Shown here: one piece after another, positions 1-8,396 of the stretch
How positions within the stretch are numbered: position 1 is the first letter of the stretch
Layout of the letters: each line of letters begins with the position of its first letter
Assembly: GCA_016278415.1 (NCBI GenBank)
Contig: JADQBV010000001.1
Span: 1 to 22,096, forward strand
Direction of reading: 5' to 3'
DNA: 22,096 bases
Origin: Halanaerobiales bacterium
Lineage (GTDB): Bacteria; Bacillota_F; Halanaerobiia; Halanaerobiales; DTU029
Notes under the pieces: generated by a model
The model's database searches: none
What the model saw: only the letters and a program-made list of their open reading frames with translations
What the model was told of the DNA's origin: nothing
Program-made: the position numbers and the translations under genes

Positions 1-58
1 GGGCAGATTCTCTCACAACGACCTTCTTTTCTCCCTGGACATCCATTACATAGATCAT
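1..58 (-). CDS. Start of an unidentified gene, cut by the window edge
   Basis: An open frame begins with ATG at 58, eight bases after the stop of the AprA-like gene, and runs off the window. The 19 visible residues start MIYVMDVQGEKK and contain no diagnostic motif. The next stop upstream in this frame is at 74-76, so ATG58 is the only normal start. Its position directly after an AprA-like gene suggests the ferredoxin-type beta subunit (AprB) or another sulfur-metabolism protein, but no cysteine cluster is visible yet. The ribosome binding site is weak (AGGTGA inside the end of the upstream gene), which fits translational coupling. Confidence 0.4.
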   Translation of the reverse strand, partial: MIYVMDVQGEKKVVVRESA

Positions 59-66
59 GATTGATT

Positions 67-1764
67 CTAATCGTCATCTTCACCTACCCCTTTCATTTCT
101 TTTAGCTCTCCTGATACATATTCCCTTTCTATTATTTCAATCTCTCCTGTAGAAAGATTTAATCTGGAATTTATAAATTTCAACCATTCATCTTTACTTA
201 AAGGATGATCAATACGAGTTTGATAACCTGGCCATCTAGTCTCTTCACGATACAAAAGATGTTCAAGTAAATTACGTGCCACATCTACTCTATCAATCAC
301 TTCATGTGCTAACATCAACTGGTGATAAGTCTTTGCCTTAATTTTTTCAAGATTCTTTTGTAAATCTTTTAAGAGATTTCTAGCTTCAAGTAATTTCCCT
401 TTTTCCAGTTCATAAAAAGTACTTTTACCTCCAGCATATATCTCCATTATTTCCTGAAGCCTATTTTCTAAGTCTTCTACAGAAGTACCGTTTTCAACAG
501 ACAATGGTTTAATAACACGCGCATATTCCTTTTTTATCAAAATAGAGGGAATATTTCCAGGCTTTTGATCCTGCTGTATGTACTCTATGGCATTTAAAAC
601 AGCAGTCTCTCCTTCTACAAATGCACCAGTTACATATTTTTTAGGGGCTCCCCCTGCTACGTCACCAGCAGCATATAATCCTTCTAAAGTTGTCTTTCGA
701 TCAATATCAATCCAATAACCAGCCTGACAATGACCGCCTACTATATATGGTTCAGTTCCTTCTATTTCCACTTTAATTTGATTGGAATTAACACCCTGTT
801 CTTCCCACTGTAAAACTATTCCTGGACACATACCTAATAAAGATTGACGTAACTCAGCACCTTTTTCTTTACTAATATTACTTAGGTCAAGATAACAGGG
901 TCCAGAACCATTTTTTTCTTCCTGAACTGTTGCATAAAGCCGCATCGGAGTATTTTTCTTATCATATTTTTTTAGGTATTCCTCACCATCTTTATTTAGT
1001 TGCTTAGCACCAGCAAAGGCAAAACTACCTGTTGGCGCAAGAACATCCTTTACCCTCAGAGCAACGAACCTCATTTCAAGTGTAGTCATTTCTGCACCTG
1101 CTCTAATACCCATTGCATAACCAGCACCAGTATTAAAGGGGGAATACCACATTTTATGTCTGGCGTTTCCTGAATTATTAGGACGATATATTCCAGCAGC
1201 TCCACCAGTAGCACAAATAACTGCCCCAGCTTTAATAACATAAAATATACCTTCTCTTACATTGAAAGCAAAACAACCAAGTACTTTACCTTCATTAACT
1301 ATATAGTTTGTAGCAACAGTTCGATTTAAAACCTCAACATTACTTTCCATAACTTTATCTGCTAAAAGCGGTTTGAACTTCTCCCCATTTATTTTAATAC
1401 TACGGGGACCACGAGCAAGATAATTTCCCTTGATATCTTTATTAATCGGCAAGCCCCATTGCTCTACAATTTCTGTAACACGGTTTAAGCCTTTACCTAT
1501 ACTGTAGACCAGATCATCCCTAACCAGACCATCGGAATCATTTTTCACATATTCCAGATACGATTCAGGGGTTTCACCTGAATTAAGATAGGCATTAATG
1601 GCATTAATACCAGCAGCCAGGCAGCCACTGCGTTCAATATGGGCTTTTTCTATAATAGTAACATCAAGATGAGGGACGTTCTCTTTAGCCATTACTGCAG
1701 CAAAAGAGCCGGCAGCACCACCGCCAATTATTAAAATATCTGTATTTTTTTCCTTAATCTCCAT
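67..1764 (-). CDS. AprA-like FAD flavoprotein (adenylylsulfate reductase alpha subunit family)
   Basis: This 565-residue flavoprotein belongs to the fumarate reductase / adenylylsulfate reductase alpha superfamily. The Rossmann FAD motif GGGAAGS is at 14-20 and the second FAD loop AAGDVAGG at 365-372. RSGCLAAGINAIN (45-57), MWYSPFNTGAGYAMG (205-219), EMRFVALR (230-237) and GGHCQAGYWID (343-353) resemble AprA rather than succinate dehydrogenase. From memory, Asn57, Trp206, Arg232 and His345 line up with the APS-contacting Asn74, Trp234, Arg265 and His398 of Archaeoglobus AprA. It is about 100 residues shorter than dissimilatory AprA. AGAGGTG precedes the ATG by about 8 bases. It is the fifth gene of a hemL-sulfite reductase-cysK-metY block, with 32 bases after metY. 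The likely role is APS reduction to sulfite and AMP in the cytoplasm, as an assimilatory version. A different substrate cannot be excluded, because no ATP sulfurylase is in view. Confidence 0.8.
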   Translation of the reverse strand: MEIKEKNTDILIIGGGAAGSFAAVMAKENVPHLDVTIIEKAHIERSGCLAAGINAINAYLNSGETPESYLEYVKNDSDGLVRDDLVYSIGKGLNRVTEIVEQWGLPINKDIKGNYLARGPRSIKINGEKFKPLLADKVMESNVEVLNRTVATNYIVNEGKVLGCFAFNVREGIFYVIKAGAVICATGGAAGIYRPNNSGNARHKMWYSPFNTGAGYAMGIRAGAEMTTLEMRFVALRVKDVLAPTGSFAFAGAKQLNKDGEEYLKKYDKKNTPMRLYATVQEEKNGSGPCYLDLSNISKEKGAELRQSLLGMCPGIVLQWEEQGVNSNQIKVEIEGTEPYIVGGHCQAGYWIDIDRKTTLEGLYAAGDVAGGAPKKYVTGAFVEGETAVLNAIEYIQQDQKPGNIPSILIKKEYARVIKPLSVENGTSVEDLENRLQEIMEIYAGGKSTFYELEKGKLLEARNLLKDLQKNLEKIKAKTYHQLMLAHEVIDRVDVARNLLEHLLYREETRWPGYQTRIDHPLSKDEWLKFINSRLNLSTGEIEIIEREYVSGELKEMKGVGEDDD

Positions 1765-1796
1765 ATCACTGCACCTCTTATAAGCTTATAAATTAC

Positions 1797-3038
1797 TTAT
1801 TCAATTCTTTCTAAGGCCCTACTAAAATCTTTAATAATATCATCAGGATTTTCTATTCCAACAGATACCCTTATTAAACCAGATGTTACACCCAGTTCTT
1901 TTTGTCTTTCTTCACCAAGTCGACAATATATAGTAGAGGCAGGATGGATTACCAGAGTTCTTATGTCACCTATATTGGCCAAGTTTTTAGCAAGTTTTAA
2001 AGAATTAATAACTTGATAACAATCCTTCTTATTTTTAAGTTCAAATGTTAACACACCACCATATTTCTCTCCAAACTGTTCTTTAGCTAATTGATGTTGT
2101 GGATGTGAAACCAATCCTGGATAAGTAACTCTAACTGGAGAATGGTGTTCTGATAGAAACTCGGCTAATTTCATAGCATTTGTACAGTGTTTATCCATCC
2201 TTACAGCCAGTGTTTCAAGGCCTGTAATATTCATAGAGGCATTATAGGGATTACTACACACACCTAAGTTTCTGAATAAATCCTGTCTAATTTTGGCCAG
2301 ATAAGCAAAAGGTCCATATGGGAAATAGTCATCAAAACCTGATGTTTTCCCTTCCCTCCAATTAAAAGTCCCTAGGTCTACAATTATCCCACCAATAGAA
2401 TTAGCACTGCCATTGATATACTTAGATGTTGAATGAATAACAATATCTGCACCCCATTCTTTCACCTTAAATAAATATGGTGTAAGGAAAGTATTATCAA
2501 GCACTAAAGGAATCCCCTTGTTGTGAGCAACTTGACTAATTCCTTTAATATCTGGAATGTCCAATTTCGGATTACCTAAAGTTTCCAAGTAAATTAATCT
2601 AGTCTTTTTAGTAATTGCTTCCTGGAAAGATTTTATATCCGTACTTTCAACAAAATTAGTTTTAATACCCCAGCGGGACAGGTCTTTTTGCAGTAAATTG
2701 TATGTACCACCAAAAAGGCTATTACCAGCAACTATCTGGTCACCATTCTCGACTAATGACAAGATAGCTGTTGAAATCGCAGCCATTCCCGACGAACAAG
2801 CAATAGCCCCAACCCCATTTTCAATCTTAGCAATTCTTTCTTCAAAGGCAGCAACTGTCGGATTATTTATTCTACTATAAGTATAGCCTTGAGCCTGCTG
2901 TAGGAAAACCTGGGACAACTCTTCAGCAGTATCATAAGCAAACGATGTGGACTGATAAATTGGCTTATTTACTGCACCTTCTTCAAAATTACTATTTGCA
3001 TGTATTAATTCCGTATCAATATTGTAATCATTTGACAT
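1797..3038 (-). CDS. metY: O-acetylhomoserine sulfhydrylase (Cys/Met PLP family)
   Basis: This cytoplasmic PLP enzyme should make homocysteine from O-acetylhomoserine and sulfide. The fold-type I motifs of the Cys/Met metabolism family are present: YSRINNPT for the cofactor phosphate of the partner subunit, CSSGMAAI, LDNTF with the pyridine-nitrogen aspartate, and HSTSKY with the Schiff-base lysine (Lys206 from this start). The IGGIIVDLGTF sequence after the lysine favours MetY over MetB or MetC. I chose ATG at 3038 because AGGAG lies 8 bases before it; an in-frame GTG nine bases upstream (3047) would give three more residues but sits on top of that ribosome binding site. At 413 residues it is close to the family's usual 420-430. 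It lies 61 bases after cysK and 32 before the AprA-like gene, consistent with a sulfide-using operon. Confidence 0.93.
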   Translation of the reverse strand: MSNDYNIDTELIHANSNFEEGAVNKPIYQSTSFAYDTAEELSQVFLQQAQGYTYSRINNPTVAAFEERIAKIENGVGAIACSSGMAAISTAILSLVENGDQIVAGNSLFGGTYNLLQKDLSRWGIKTNFVESTDIKSFQEAITKKTRLIYLETLGNPKLDIPDIKGISQVAHNKGIPLVLDNTFLTPYLFKVKEWGADIVIHSTSKYINGSANSIGGIIVDLGTFNWREGKTSGFDDYFPYGPFAYLAKIRQDLFRNLGVCSNPYNASMNITGLETLAVRMDKHCTNAMKLAEFLSEHHSPVRVTYPGLVSHPQHQLAKEQFGEKYGGVLTFELKNKKDCYQVINSLKLAKNLANIGDIRTLVIHPASTIYCRLGEERQKELGVTSGLIRVSVGIENPDDIIKDFSRALERIE

Positions 3039-3099
3039 TGTACTCACTCCTCATCTTCTCGTTTTGCATCTAAACATTAAAATTCAAAAAAAGTAAACT

Positions 3100-4014
3100 T
3101 TAAATAATGTCAAAAGCCTTTTGGAGACTTAGATATCGCTCTCCTGTATCAGGTAGAATTGTTACTATAGTTTTATCTTCACCTAATTCTTCAGCTACCT
3201 TCACTGCCGCCAAAACATTAGCTCCGGCTGAAATACCCACAAGTATTCCCTCTTCACTAGCCAATCTTAAGGACATTTGATAGGCTTCTTTGTTACCAAT
3301 GGTTACAACCTTATCTATTATTTCCTTATTAAGTACCTCTGGAATAAAACCAGCTCCAATCCCCTGTATCATATGGGGACCAGGTTTCTCACCAGATATA
3401 ACCGCTGAACCCTCAGGTTCTACAGCATATATCTTTATATCTGGCATATATTCTTTCAATACTTGCCCAGTTCCTGTCAAGGTACCACCAGTTCCAACAG
3501 CAGCAACAAATGCATCAATATGTTCAAAGTCACCTAATATCTCCTGTGAAGTACTATTAATATGAGCCTCTGGATTGGCCGGATTATCAAATTGAGAAGG
3601 CATATAATATCCTGTATTCCCATTAACCAATTCCTGAGCCTTTTCCACAGCCCCCCTCATCCCTTGATCATGAGGAGTCAAGAATAATTCGGCACCATAA
3701 AATTTTAATAATTTTTTTCGCTCTTCACTCATTGTCTCGGGCATAACCAATATAACTTTATATCCCTTAACAGCCGCTACCAAAGATAGTCCAATACCAG
3801 TATTTCCGCTAGTTGGTTCAACAATAGTATTCCCCTTTTTTAAAAGGCCTTTTCTTTCTGCGTCCTCGACCATATTAAGAGCAATCCTATCTTTTATACT
3901 ACCACCTGGATTAAAAAATTCTAGTTTAGCATATATCTTATATCTGCTTGATATACTATTTAATCTCATAACTGGTGTCTTACCTATTAATGACAGTACA
4001 TTATCATAAATCAT
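3100..4014 (-). CDS. cysK: Cysteine synthase A (O-acetylserine sulfhydrylase)
   Basis: This is a fold-type II PLP enzyme that joins O-acetylserine and sulfide to make cysteine in the cytoplasm. NPGGSIKDR carries the PLP lysine (Lys41), EPTSGNTG is the substrate loop, GTGGTLTGTG binds the cofactor phosphate, and GISAGAN lies near the C terminus. The 304-residue length is normal for CysK. The ATG at 4014 is only three bases after the stop of the sulfite reductase gene, and its ribosome binding site (AAGGGA) lies in the last codons of that gene, so translation is probably coupled. This places the sulfide consumer directly after the sulfide producer. CysM is a possible alternative, but the motifs fit CysK well. 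Confidence 0.93.
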   Translation of the reverse strand: MIYDNVLSLIGKTPVMRLNSISSRYKIYAKLEFFNPGGSIKDRIALNMVEDAERKGLLKKGNTIVEPTSGNTGIGLSLVAAVKGYKVILVMPETMSEERKKLLKFYGAELFLTPHDQGMRGAVEKAQELVNGNTGYYMPSQFDNPANPEAHINSTSQEILGDFEHIDAFVAAVGTGGTLTGTGQVLKEYMPDIKIYAVEPEGSAVISGEKPGPHMIQGIGAGFIPEVLNKEIIDKVVTIGNKEAYQMSLRLASEEGILVGISAGANVLAAVKVAEELGEDKTIVTILPDTGERYLSLQKAFDII

Positions 4015-4017
4015 AAT

Positions 4018-6480
4018 TTATCCCTTCTTTATCCTTAGATGATAATAGCCTTCTGCTGTCAGATTTTTTAGTATAATTTCATGACCTTCTGCCGATAAAC
4101 TCCTTGGAACATTCTTAATTGGCGCACCATCATCTAAATAGAAATCTACTACAGTATTATCTGGTAATGGTTCAATATATAGTTTAGCCTTAACAAAGTT
4201 CATTGGACATTTGACTCCCCTTAAATCTTTAAAATATTTAGCTTCATTTTCTTCGGAGCTTACTTCTTCACTATCTTCTTCATCACTTACTGCCACGAAA
4301 TTTGTATTATAACTTGTTCCATCTTTTTTATTTAATTTTTCTTCCTGATTTGTTTTCCCATCTGGATCTATATCTTTATCGTGCATTTTACCTTTATTAT
4401 ACTCTTCAAGATCAAACTCCAACTTGGCATTAAGTGAGTTATAAAGTGTAGTTACTCTATCATTTAGTTTAATAATCTCTTCTTTATATTTACTAAGGTC
4501 ATCCTCATCACCTAATTTATAATCAAGGGCTAGATCTAGAATTTGACTATATTTTTTGTCGACTAATTTATCATCAAGATATTTCTCCTTAAACTCTTGG
4601 ATAATAACCCTATCTTTATTACTATCGACCCCTTTAATCACCAACAAAGCACGAGCTGTATTAATAATAGCCTGATAGAGGTCTTCATTTTCGTTGCTCT
4701 CCAATTTTGATTTTGCTGAATCTATATCAACTTTTATAATATCCATTACTCCTGTTCCACATTCCCCAGGTCCTCTGCCCTGAAGATTAAAATCTTCCAT
4801 CTGTCCCCAATCACGATAAATTTCTGGATTTTCTTGATAAGATGGAATCTCTGTAAATTGGGAAGCCAATTCTTTTATTTTTTCACGTCCACCCTGGGAT
4901 AAATATTTATTAAAAGACTCTTTATTAAAATAAGAATCATCTTCTGCTAAATACTTAACAAGTTTAGTCAGAAATTCAGGTATTCTTCTTGCAGGTATAT
5001 CAATAGTCCTTTCAGCTAAACGAGCATTATTACCAATTTCTCCACCTAGTAATAGTGCATAATGTGGTACAAGCTTACCATTATGTCTACTGGCTTTCCC
5101 TTCAAGCCCTATCTGAGAAATCAAATGCTGACCACAGGAATTTGGGCATCCACTAATATAAATTTGTGGTAATAGACTGGTATATTCATTTTCTATTTCT
5201 AATAAGGCCTTCCGTATCTCTCTAGATAGTTCAGGAGATAAACACAAACCTAATCTACAGGTGGAAGCACCTTTACAGGCAACCGGTGAAGTTCCTTCAG
5301 CTGGAACCAGTAGATTATCGTTTATTTGATTGATACCCTCTATTAGTCCTTTTACTTCAGAAGCCTTTACTTTTCTGATTAATAAACCCTGTCTAGTTGT
5401 AGTTCTAAGGGAAACATCTTTATCATTTATTAACTCTAAAAGCCTTTTTATTTCATCAAAAGTCATATTCCCATTAACTGGTCTGATTTCTATAGAATAG
5501 TATCCACCCCTCTTCTCTTTGTTTATGAAATCACAATTAAGCAGTTCTTTAATATCCTCTTTCAGTTTATCTGATTCCAGAAATTCCTGATAATGCTCCT
5601 GGTAAAATCTAATTTCTTCTATATCTAAATCATCTTGATCAACCTCAGTCAAGTATTCCTTATATTTCTCTATAAAACCTTGATCACCCAATCTTTCTCT
5701 AACAAAACGTAAACGGGCCTTATGTTTGTTACTCCTATCCCCATAATCATCAAATAGTCTTTTGATAGCCTCTGCTACCTGAAATATTTTACCCTCTTCA
5801 ATAAAGTCATCTATAATAATCGCGGTTTTAGGATTATTACCCATTCCACCAGCCCCATAGACCTTAAAACCTTTTTTACCATCTTTATAAACTGCTACAA
5901 AACCAAGGTCATTAACTGTTGCTAAGGCATCATCTTTTTCAGTTGAAGAAAAGGCTATTTTATACTTTCTTGGTAGATTAAACGAAGAACGATACTTCAA
6001 TAAATATTCGCTTAAAGCTATCATATGTGGTGTTGTATCAAATGCCTCCTCTGGGTTCACTCCAGCTTGTGGAGAATTCAATATATTACGGACGGTATTA
6101 CCCCCACCACCCCTAGGACTATGTCCTCCATCTAGTAATTTATATAATATTTGTGGTGTTTCTTCTATCTTGACTCTATGAATTTGAATATCCTGTCTAG
6201 TAGTAAAGTGTAAGAATCCCTCTCCATATTCATCCGATATATTATTTAATAAATTAAGTTGTTTTTTACTTAAAACACCACCTGGAACCCTTACTCTCAC
6301 CATATATAAGTCCTGTTCTTCTTCACCGCGCTGTCCATAAATACCCATAGGCACGCGATATCCCTTAAACCTTACATCATCAATCTTCCCTGCCACAAAG
6401 TCTGCAAGCAAGCCTTCATACTTCTTGGTATCTTCTTTTACTGTTTCAGGTATTCTAAAAATTGGTGCTGAATTTCCCAT
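4018..6480 (-). CDS. Siroheme sulfite reductase fused to a helical (HEPN-like) segment and a TusA-like domain
   Basis: The N-terminal 560 or so residues form a sulfite/nitrite reductase of the NirA/CysI family, with two ferrodoxin-like half repeats (HFTTRQDIQIH at 91-101; LRTTTRQGLL at 358-367). The siroheme-4Fe-4S cysteines are present as C402-X5-C408 and C445-X3-C449, so it should reduce sulfite to sulfide with six electrons. A linker GRGPGECGTGV (568-578) leads into a helical segment (about 580-690) that looks HEPN-like. An acidic, disordered stretch follows (about 695-747), then a TusA/SirA-like domain (748-820) with DLRGVKCPMNFVK. The usual CPxP motif reads CPMN, so the first Cys-Pro is kept and the second proline is lost. 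Ordinary enzymes of this family lack the last 240 residues. TGAGGTGA-type spacing before ATG6480 supports the start. It stands 127 bases after hemL and 3 bases before cysK. Nitrite as substrate is possible, but the cysteine-synthesis neighbours argue for sulfite. Confidence 0.88.
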   Translation of the reverse strand: MGNSAPIFRIPETVKEDTKKYEGLLADFVAGKIDDVRFKGYRVPMGIYGQRGEEEQDLYMVRVRVPGGVLSKKQLNLLNNISDEYGEGFLHFTTRQDIQIHRVKIEETPQILYKLLDGGHSPRGGGGNTVRNILNSPQAGVNPEEAFDTTPHMIALSEYLLKYRSSFNLPRKYKIAFSSTEKDDALATVNDLGFVAVYKDGKKGFKVYGAGGMGNNPKTAIIIDDFIEEGKIFQVAEAIKRLFDDYGDRSNKHKARLRFVRERLGDQGFIEKYKEYLTEVDQDDLDIEEIRFYQEHYQEFLESDKLKEDIKELLNCDFINKEKRGGYYSIEIRPVNGNMTFDEIKRLLELINDKDVSLRTTTRQGLLIRKVKASEVKGLIEGINQINDNLLVPAEGTSPVACKGASTCRLGLCLSPELSREIRKALLEIENEYTSLLPQIYISGCPNSCGQHLISQIGLEGKASRHNGKLVPHYALLLGGEIGNNARLAERTIDIPARRIPEFLTKLVKYLAEDDSYFNKESFNKYLSQGGREKIKELASQFTEIPSYQENPEIYRDWGQMEDFNLQGRGPGECGTGVMDIIKVDIDSAKSKLESNENEDLYQAIINTARALLVIKGVDSNKDRVIIQEFKEKYLDDKLVDKKYSQILDLALDYKLGDEDDLSKYKEEIIKLNDRVTTLYNSLNAKLEFDLEEYNKGKMHDKDIDPDGKTNQEEKLNKKDGTSYNTNFVAVSDEEDSEEVSSEENEAKYFKDLRGVKCPMNFVKAKLYIEPLPDNTVVDFYLDDGAPIKNVPRSLSAEGHEIILKNLTAEGYYHLRIKKG

Positions 6481-6585
6481 GTGCTTTCACCTCAAAAATT
6501 TATTTTCCTACTATGTTTAATATAAACTATCATATCCATTGCTTGTTTTTTAAATATAATCGCACTTCTTGCACAGTATAATAAT

Positions 6586-6600
6586 TTTAATTAGATTAAA
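6586..6600. promoter_or_regulatory. Small palindrome between hemL and the sulfite reductase gene
   Basis: TTTAAT-TAG-ATTAAA is a short inverted repeat at the hemL end of the 127-base spacer (6481-6607). The rest of the spacer is AT-rich. I found no convincing -35/-10 pair and no terminator in it, so the sulfite reductase gene may depend on the hemL promoter. The palindrome could be an operator or chance. Confidence 0.25.
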
Positions 6601-6607
6601 TTAATCT

Positions 6608-7897
6608 CTAAATTGATTTTATAACATCTCTGTAAACTTCTAGAGTTTTATCCAGATTTTCTTTTGTATGTGCAAGTGATAAAAAAGCTGCTTCAAATGG
6701 AGAAGGAGCCATATAAATACCCCTTTCAAGCATACCTTTAAAAAATTTATTAAAAAGTTCTCTATCTGTCTTGGCAGAATCGGAGTAATTAACAGGACTA
6801 TTATCTACAGAAAGGAACTGAGTAAACAGACCAGTAACACTATTAAACTGAACCTCTAATCCCTTTTCAATTGCCAGTCTCTCAAGGTTATTGACAAGAT
6901 AATTAGTCTTTTCCTTTAAAATATCGTAGTTTGTTCCTTCAGATAATCTTTTCAATGTAACAATTCCTGCCGTCATTGCAAGTGGATTTCCTGATAGGGT
7001 TCCTGCTTGATATACAGGACCATCAGGGGCAATAAAATCCATAACTTCTTTTTTCCCACCATAGGCACCAACTGGTAATCCTCCACCAATGATTTTACCC
7101 AAACAGCTAATGTCTGGTTTAATATCATACAATTGCTGTGCCCCTCCATACGAGACTCTAAATCCTGTTATAACCTCATCAAAAATTAATAAACTTTCGT
7201 ATTTATCACAAATTTCTCTAATACCATCTAGATATCCGTCTTCTGGGAGAATTACTCCCATATTAGCAGGGATAGGTTCCAAAATTACGGCAGCTATATC
7301 TTCACCATATTTAGTAAAAGCATTGTTAATTGCTTCAATGTCATTAAAAGGAATAGTAATTGTTTCTGCAGCAAAAGACGCTGGCACACCAGGACTTCCC
7401 GGTATTGCTAATGTTGCCGGACCAGAACCTGCATCAACCAAAAGACTATCACTATGTCCATGATAACAACCTACCATTTTCACAATCTTATTACGTCCTG
7501 TATATCCCCTAGCAAGTCTTACTGCTGTCATCACAGCTTCAGTTCCTGAATTAACCATTCGAACTTTGTCTATAGATGGTACAGCATCAACTATTAATTG
7601 GGCTAACTCTAACTCTAATTGAGTTGGAGCACCAAAACTACTCCCTTTAGCAATAACTTCCTTCAAAGTTTCTACTAATTCTTGATCTGCGTGACCTAGA
7701 ATTAATGGTCCCCAGGACATCACATAATCTATGTAACTATTACCATCTAAATCAAAGAGATAAGCACCTTCTCCACGTTCTATTAGAATTGGGTCAAGAT
7801 CTACTCCCTTAAAAGCCCGGACTGGACTATTCACTCCACCAGGTATTAGCTTTTTAGATTCGGTAAATAAACGTTTTGATTGAGTTAATTCTAGCAA
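6608..7897 (-). CDS. hemL: Glutamate-1-semialdehyde 2,1-aminomutase
   Basis: This PLP enzyme converts glutamate-1-semialdehyde to 5-aminolevulinate, the committed step of the C5 tetrapyrrole pathway. Motifs are NSGTEAVMTAVRLAR (116-130), YHGHSD (145-150), FDEVITGFR (239-247) and CLGKIIGGGLPVGAYGG (265-281) with the PLP lysine at 268. The 429-residue length is standard. The start is TTG at 7897, supported by GGAAGGGTGA six bases upstream and by homology of the N terminus. It is the first gene after a consensus promoter at 8085-8113, and 127 bases before a siroheme-dependent sulfite reductase. I infer that it supplies precursor for siroheme; no other tetrapyrrole gene is in the window, so it may be a pathway gene recruited to the sulfur transcript. 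Confidence 0.93.
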   Translation of the reverse strand: MLELTQSKRLFTESKKLIPGGVNSPVRAFKGVDLDPILIERGEGAYLFDLDGNSYIDYVMSWGPLILGHADQELVETLKEVIAKGSSFGAPTQLELELAQLIVDAVPSIDKVRMVNSGTEAVMTAVRLARGYTGRNKIVKMVGCYHGHSDSLLVDAGSGPATLAIPGSPGVPASFAAETITIPFNDIEAINNAFTKYGEDIAAVILEPIPANMGVILPEDGYLDGIREICDKYESLLIFDEVITGFRVSYGGAQQLYDIKPDISCLGKIIGGGLPVGAYGGKKEVMDFIAPDGPVYQAGTLSGNPLAMTAGIVTLKRLSEGTNYDILKEKTNYLVNNLERLAIEKGLEVQFNSVTGLFTQFLSVDNSPVNYSDSAKTDRELFNKFFKGMLERGIYMAPSPFEAAFLSLAHTKENLDKTLEVYRDVIKSI

Positions 7898-8010
7898 TTT
7901 ATTTCACCCTTCCTTTACTAAAAACTTTATTAATTAAATTATTAGTATGTATTTTACACATTGAGTATATATTTTCTCCATAAAACATATTTTATTCTTT
8001 ATATTATATC

Positions 8011-8034
8011 TTATAAAGTATTAACTCTTTATAA
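8011..8034 (-). promoter_or_regulatory. Inverted repeat in the hemL leader
   Basis: TTATAAAG and CTTTATAA form a perfect 8-base inverted repeat around an 8-base loop. It lies about 45 bases into the 180-base untranslated leader that the promoter at 8085-8113 would give. It could be an operator or an RNA hairpin. The leader does not match any riboswitch or T-box core I recognise. Confidence 0.35.
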
Positions 8035-8084
8035 TCAATCCCTAGTAATTTGATATGTTTATATTGCTTTTAATATTTATGCAT

Positions 8085-8113
8085 ATTATATACATATATT
8101 CCGACTTTGTCAA
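8085..8113 (-). promoter_or_regulatory. Consensus sigma-A promoter for hemL and the sulfur genes
   Basis: On the minus strand TTGACA (8108-8113) and TATAAT (8085-8090) are separated by exactly 17 bases, a perfect match to the vegetative consensus. Transcription should start near 8078, leaving about 180 bases before the hemL TTG start. No other gene lies between it and hemL. Confidence 0.8.
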
Positions 8114-8130
8114 TAGGAATTGTATGATTA

Positions 8131-8150
8131 ATGAAATATAATGAAATATA
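8131..8150. repeat. Tandem 10-base repeat upstream of the hemL promoter
   Basis: ATGAAATATA occurs twice head to tail, starting about 18 bases upstream of the -35 box. It could be a binding site for an activator or an AT-rich promoter-upstream element. Function is unknown. Confidence 0.4.
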
Positions 8151-8151
8151 T

Positions 8152-8205
8152 AATCTAAAAAAAAACCTTTTATTCCAGGAAGGAACAAAAGGCCATTTTT
8201 AGATT
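8152..8205 (-). terminator. Strong rho-independent terminator
   Basis: On the minus strand an 11-base stem (CCTTTTGTTCC with GGAATAAAAGG, one G-U pair) and a 5-base loop are followed by nine T residues. Flanking bases (8152-8161 and 8196-8205) add ten further complementary positions. It would end minus-strand transcripts coming from the copA side and insulate hemL. On the plus strand the stem has one mismatch and is followed by five T residues, so it may act weakly in that direction too. Confidence 0.8.
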
Positions 8206-8296
8206 GAATTATAATTAATACTGAATTCCTGTTCTCGACTTTATTTTTGTTAACTCTTATATACTATCTTTATGACTTATTGTATAATTATTTTTT

Positions 8297-8312
8297 TACC
8301 CCAGTAGGGTAT
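8297..8312. promoter_or_regulatory. Orphan CsoR/CstR-type palindrome downstream of copA
   Basis: TACCC-N5-GGGTA (8297-8301, 8307-8311) has the same arms and spacing as the operator in front of copA. It lies 85 bases beyond the copA stop, between two terminators, with no gene next to it. On the plus strand a TATAAT (8283-8288) sits 8 bases before it, though without a good -35 box. It could control a short RNA or be what remains of a lost copper gene. Confidence 0.5.
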
Positions 8313-8330
8313 TAAGGAAATCTATATAAA

Positions 8331-8360
8331 GGGGATAAGAAAGTATATCTTCTTATCCCC
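8331..8360 (-). terminator. Terminator hairpin after copA
   Basis: GGGGATAAGAA and TTCTTATCCCC form a perfect 11-base stem with an 8-base loop, 36 bases beyond the copA stop. On the minus strand it is followed by TTTATAT, a modest T-run, consistent with termination of the copA transcript. Confidence 0.7.
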
Positions 8361-8396
8361 CATATTTAATCCTGCTATATATAAACAACTAGATAC

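Noticed and set aside
7898..8078. SAM riboswitch or T-box leader of the sulfur block
   Set aside because: Neither the SAM-I core nor a T-box sequence is present on the minus strand; only a simple 8-base inverted repeat is.
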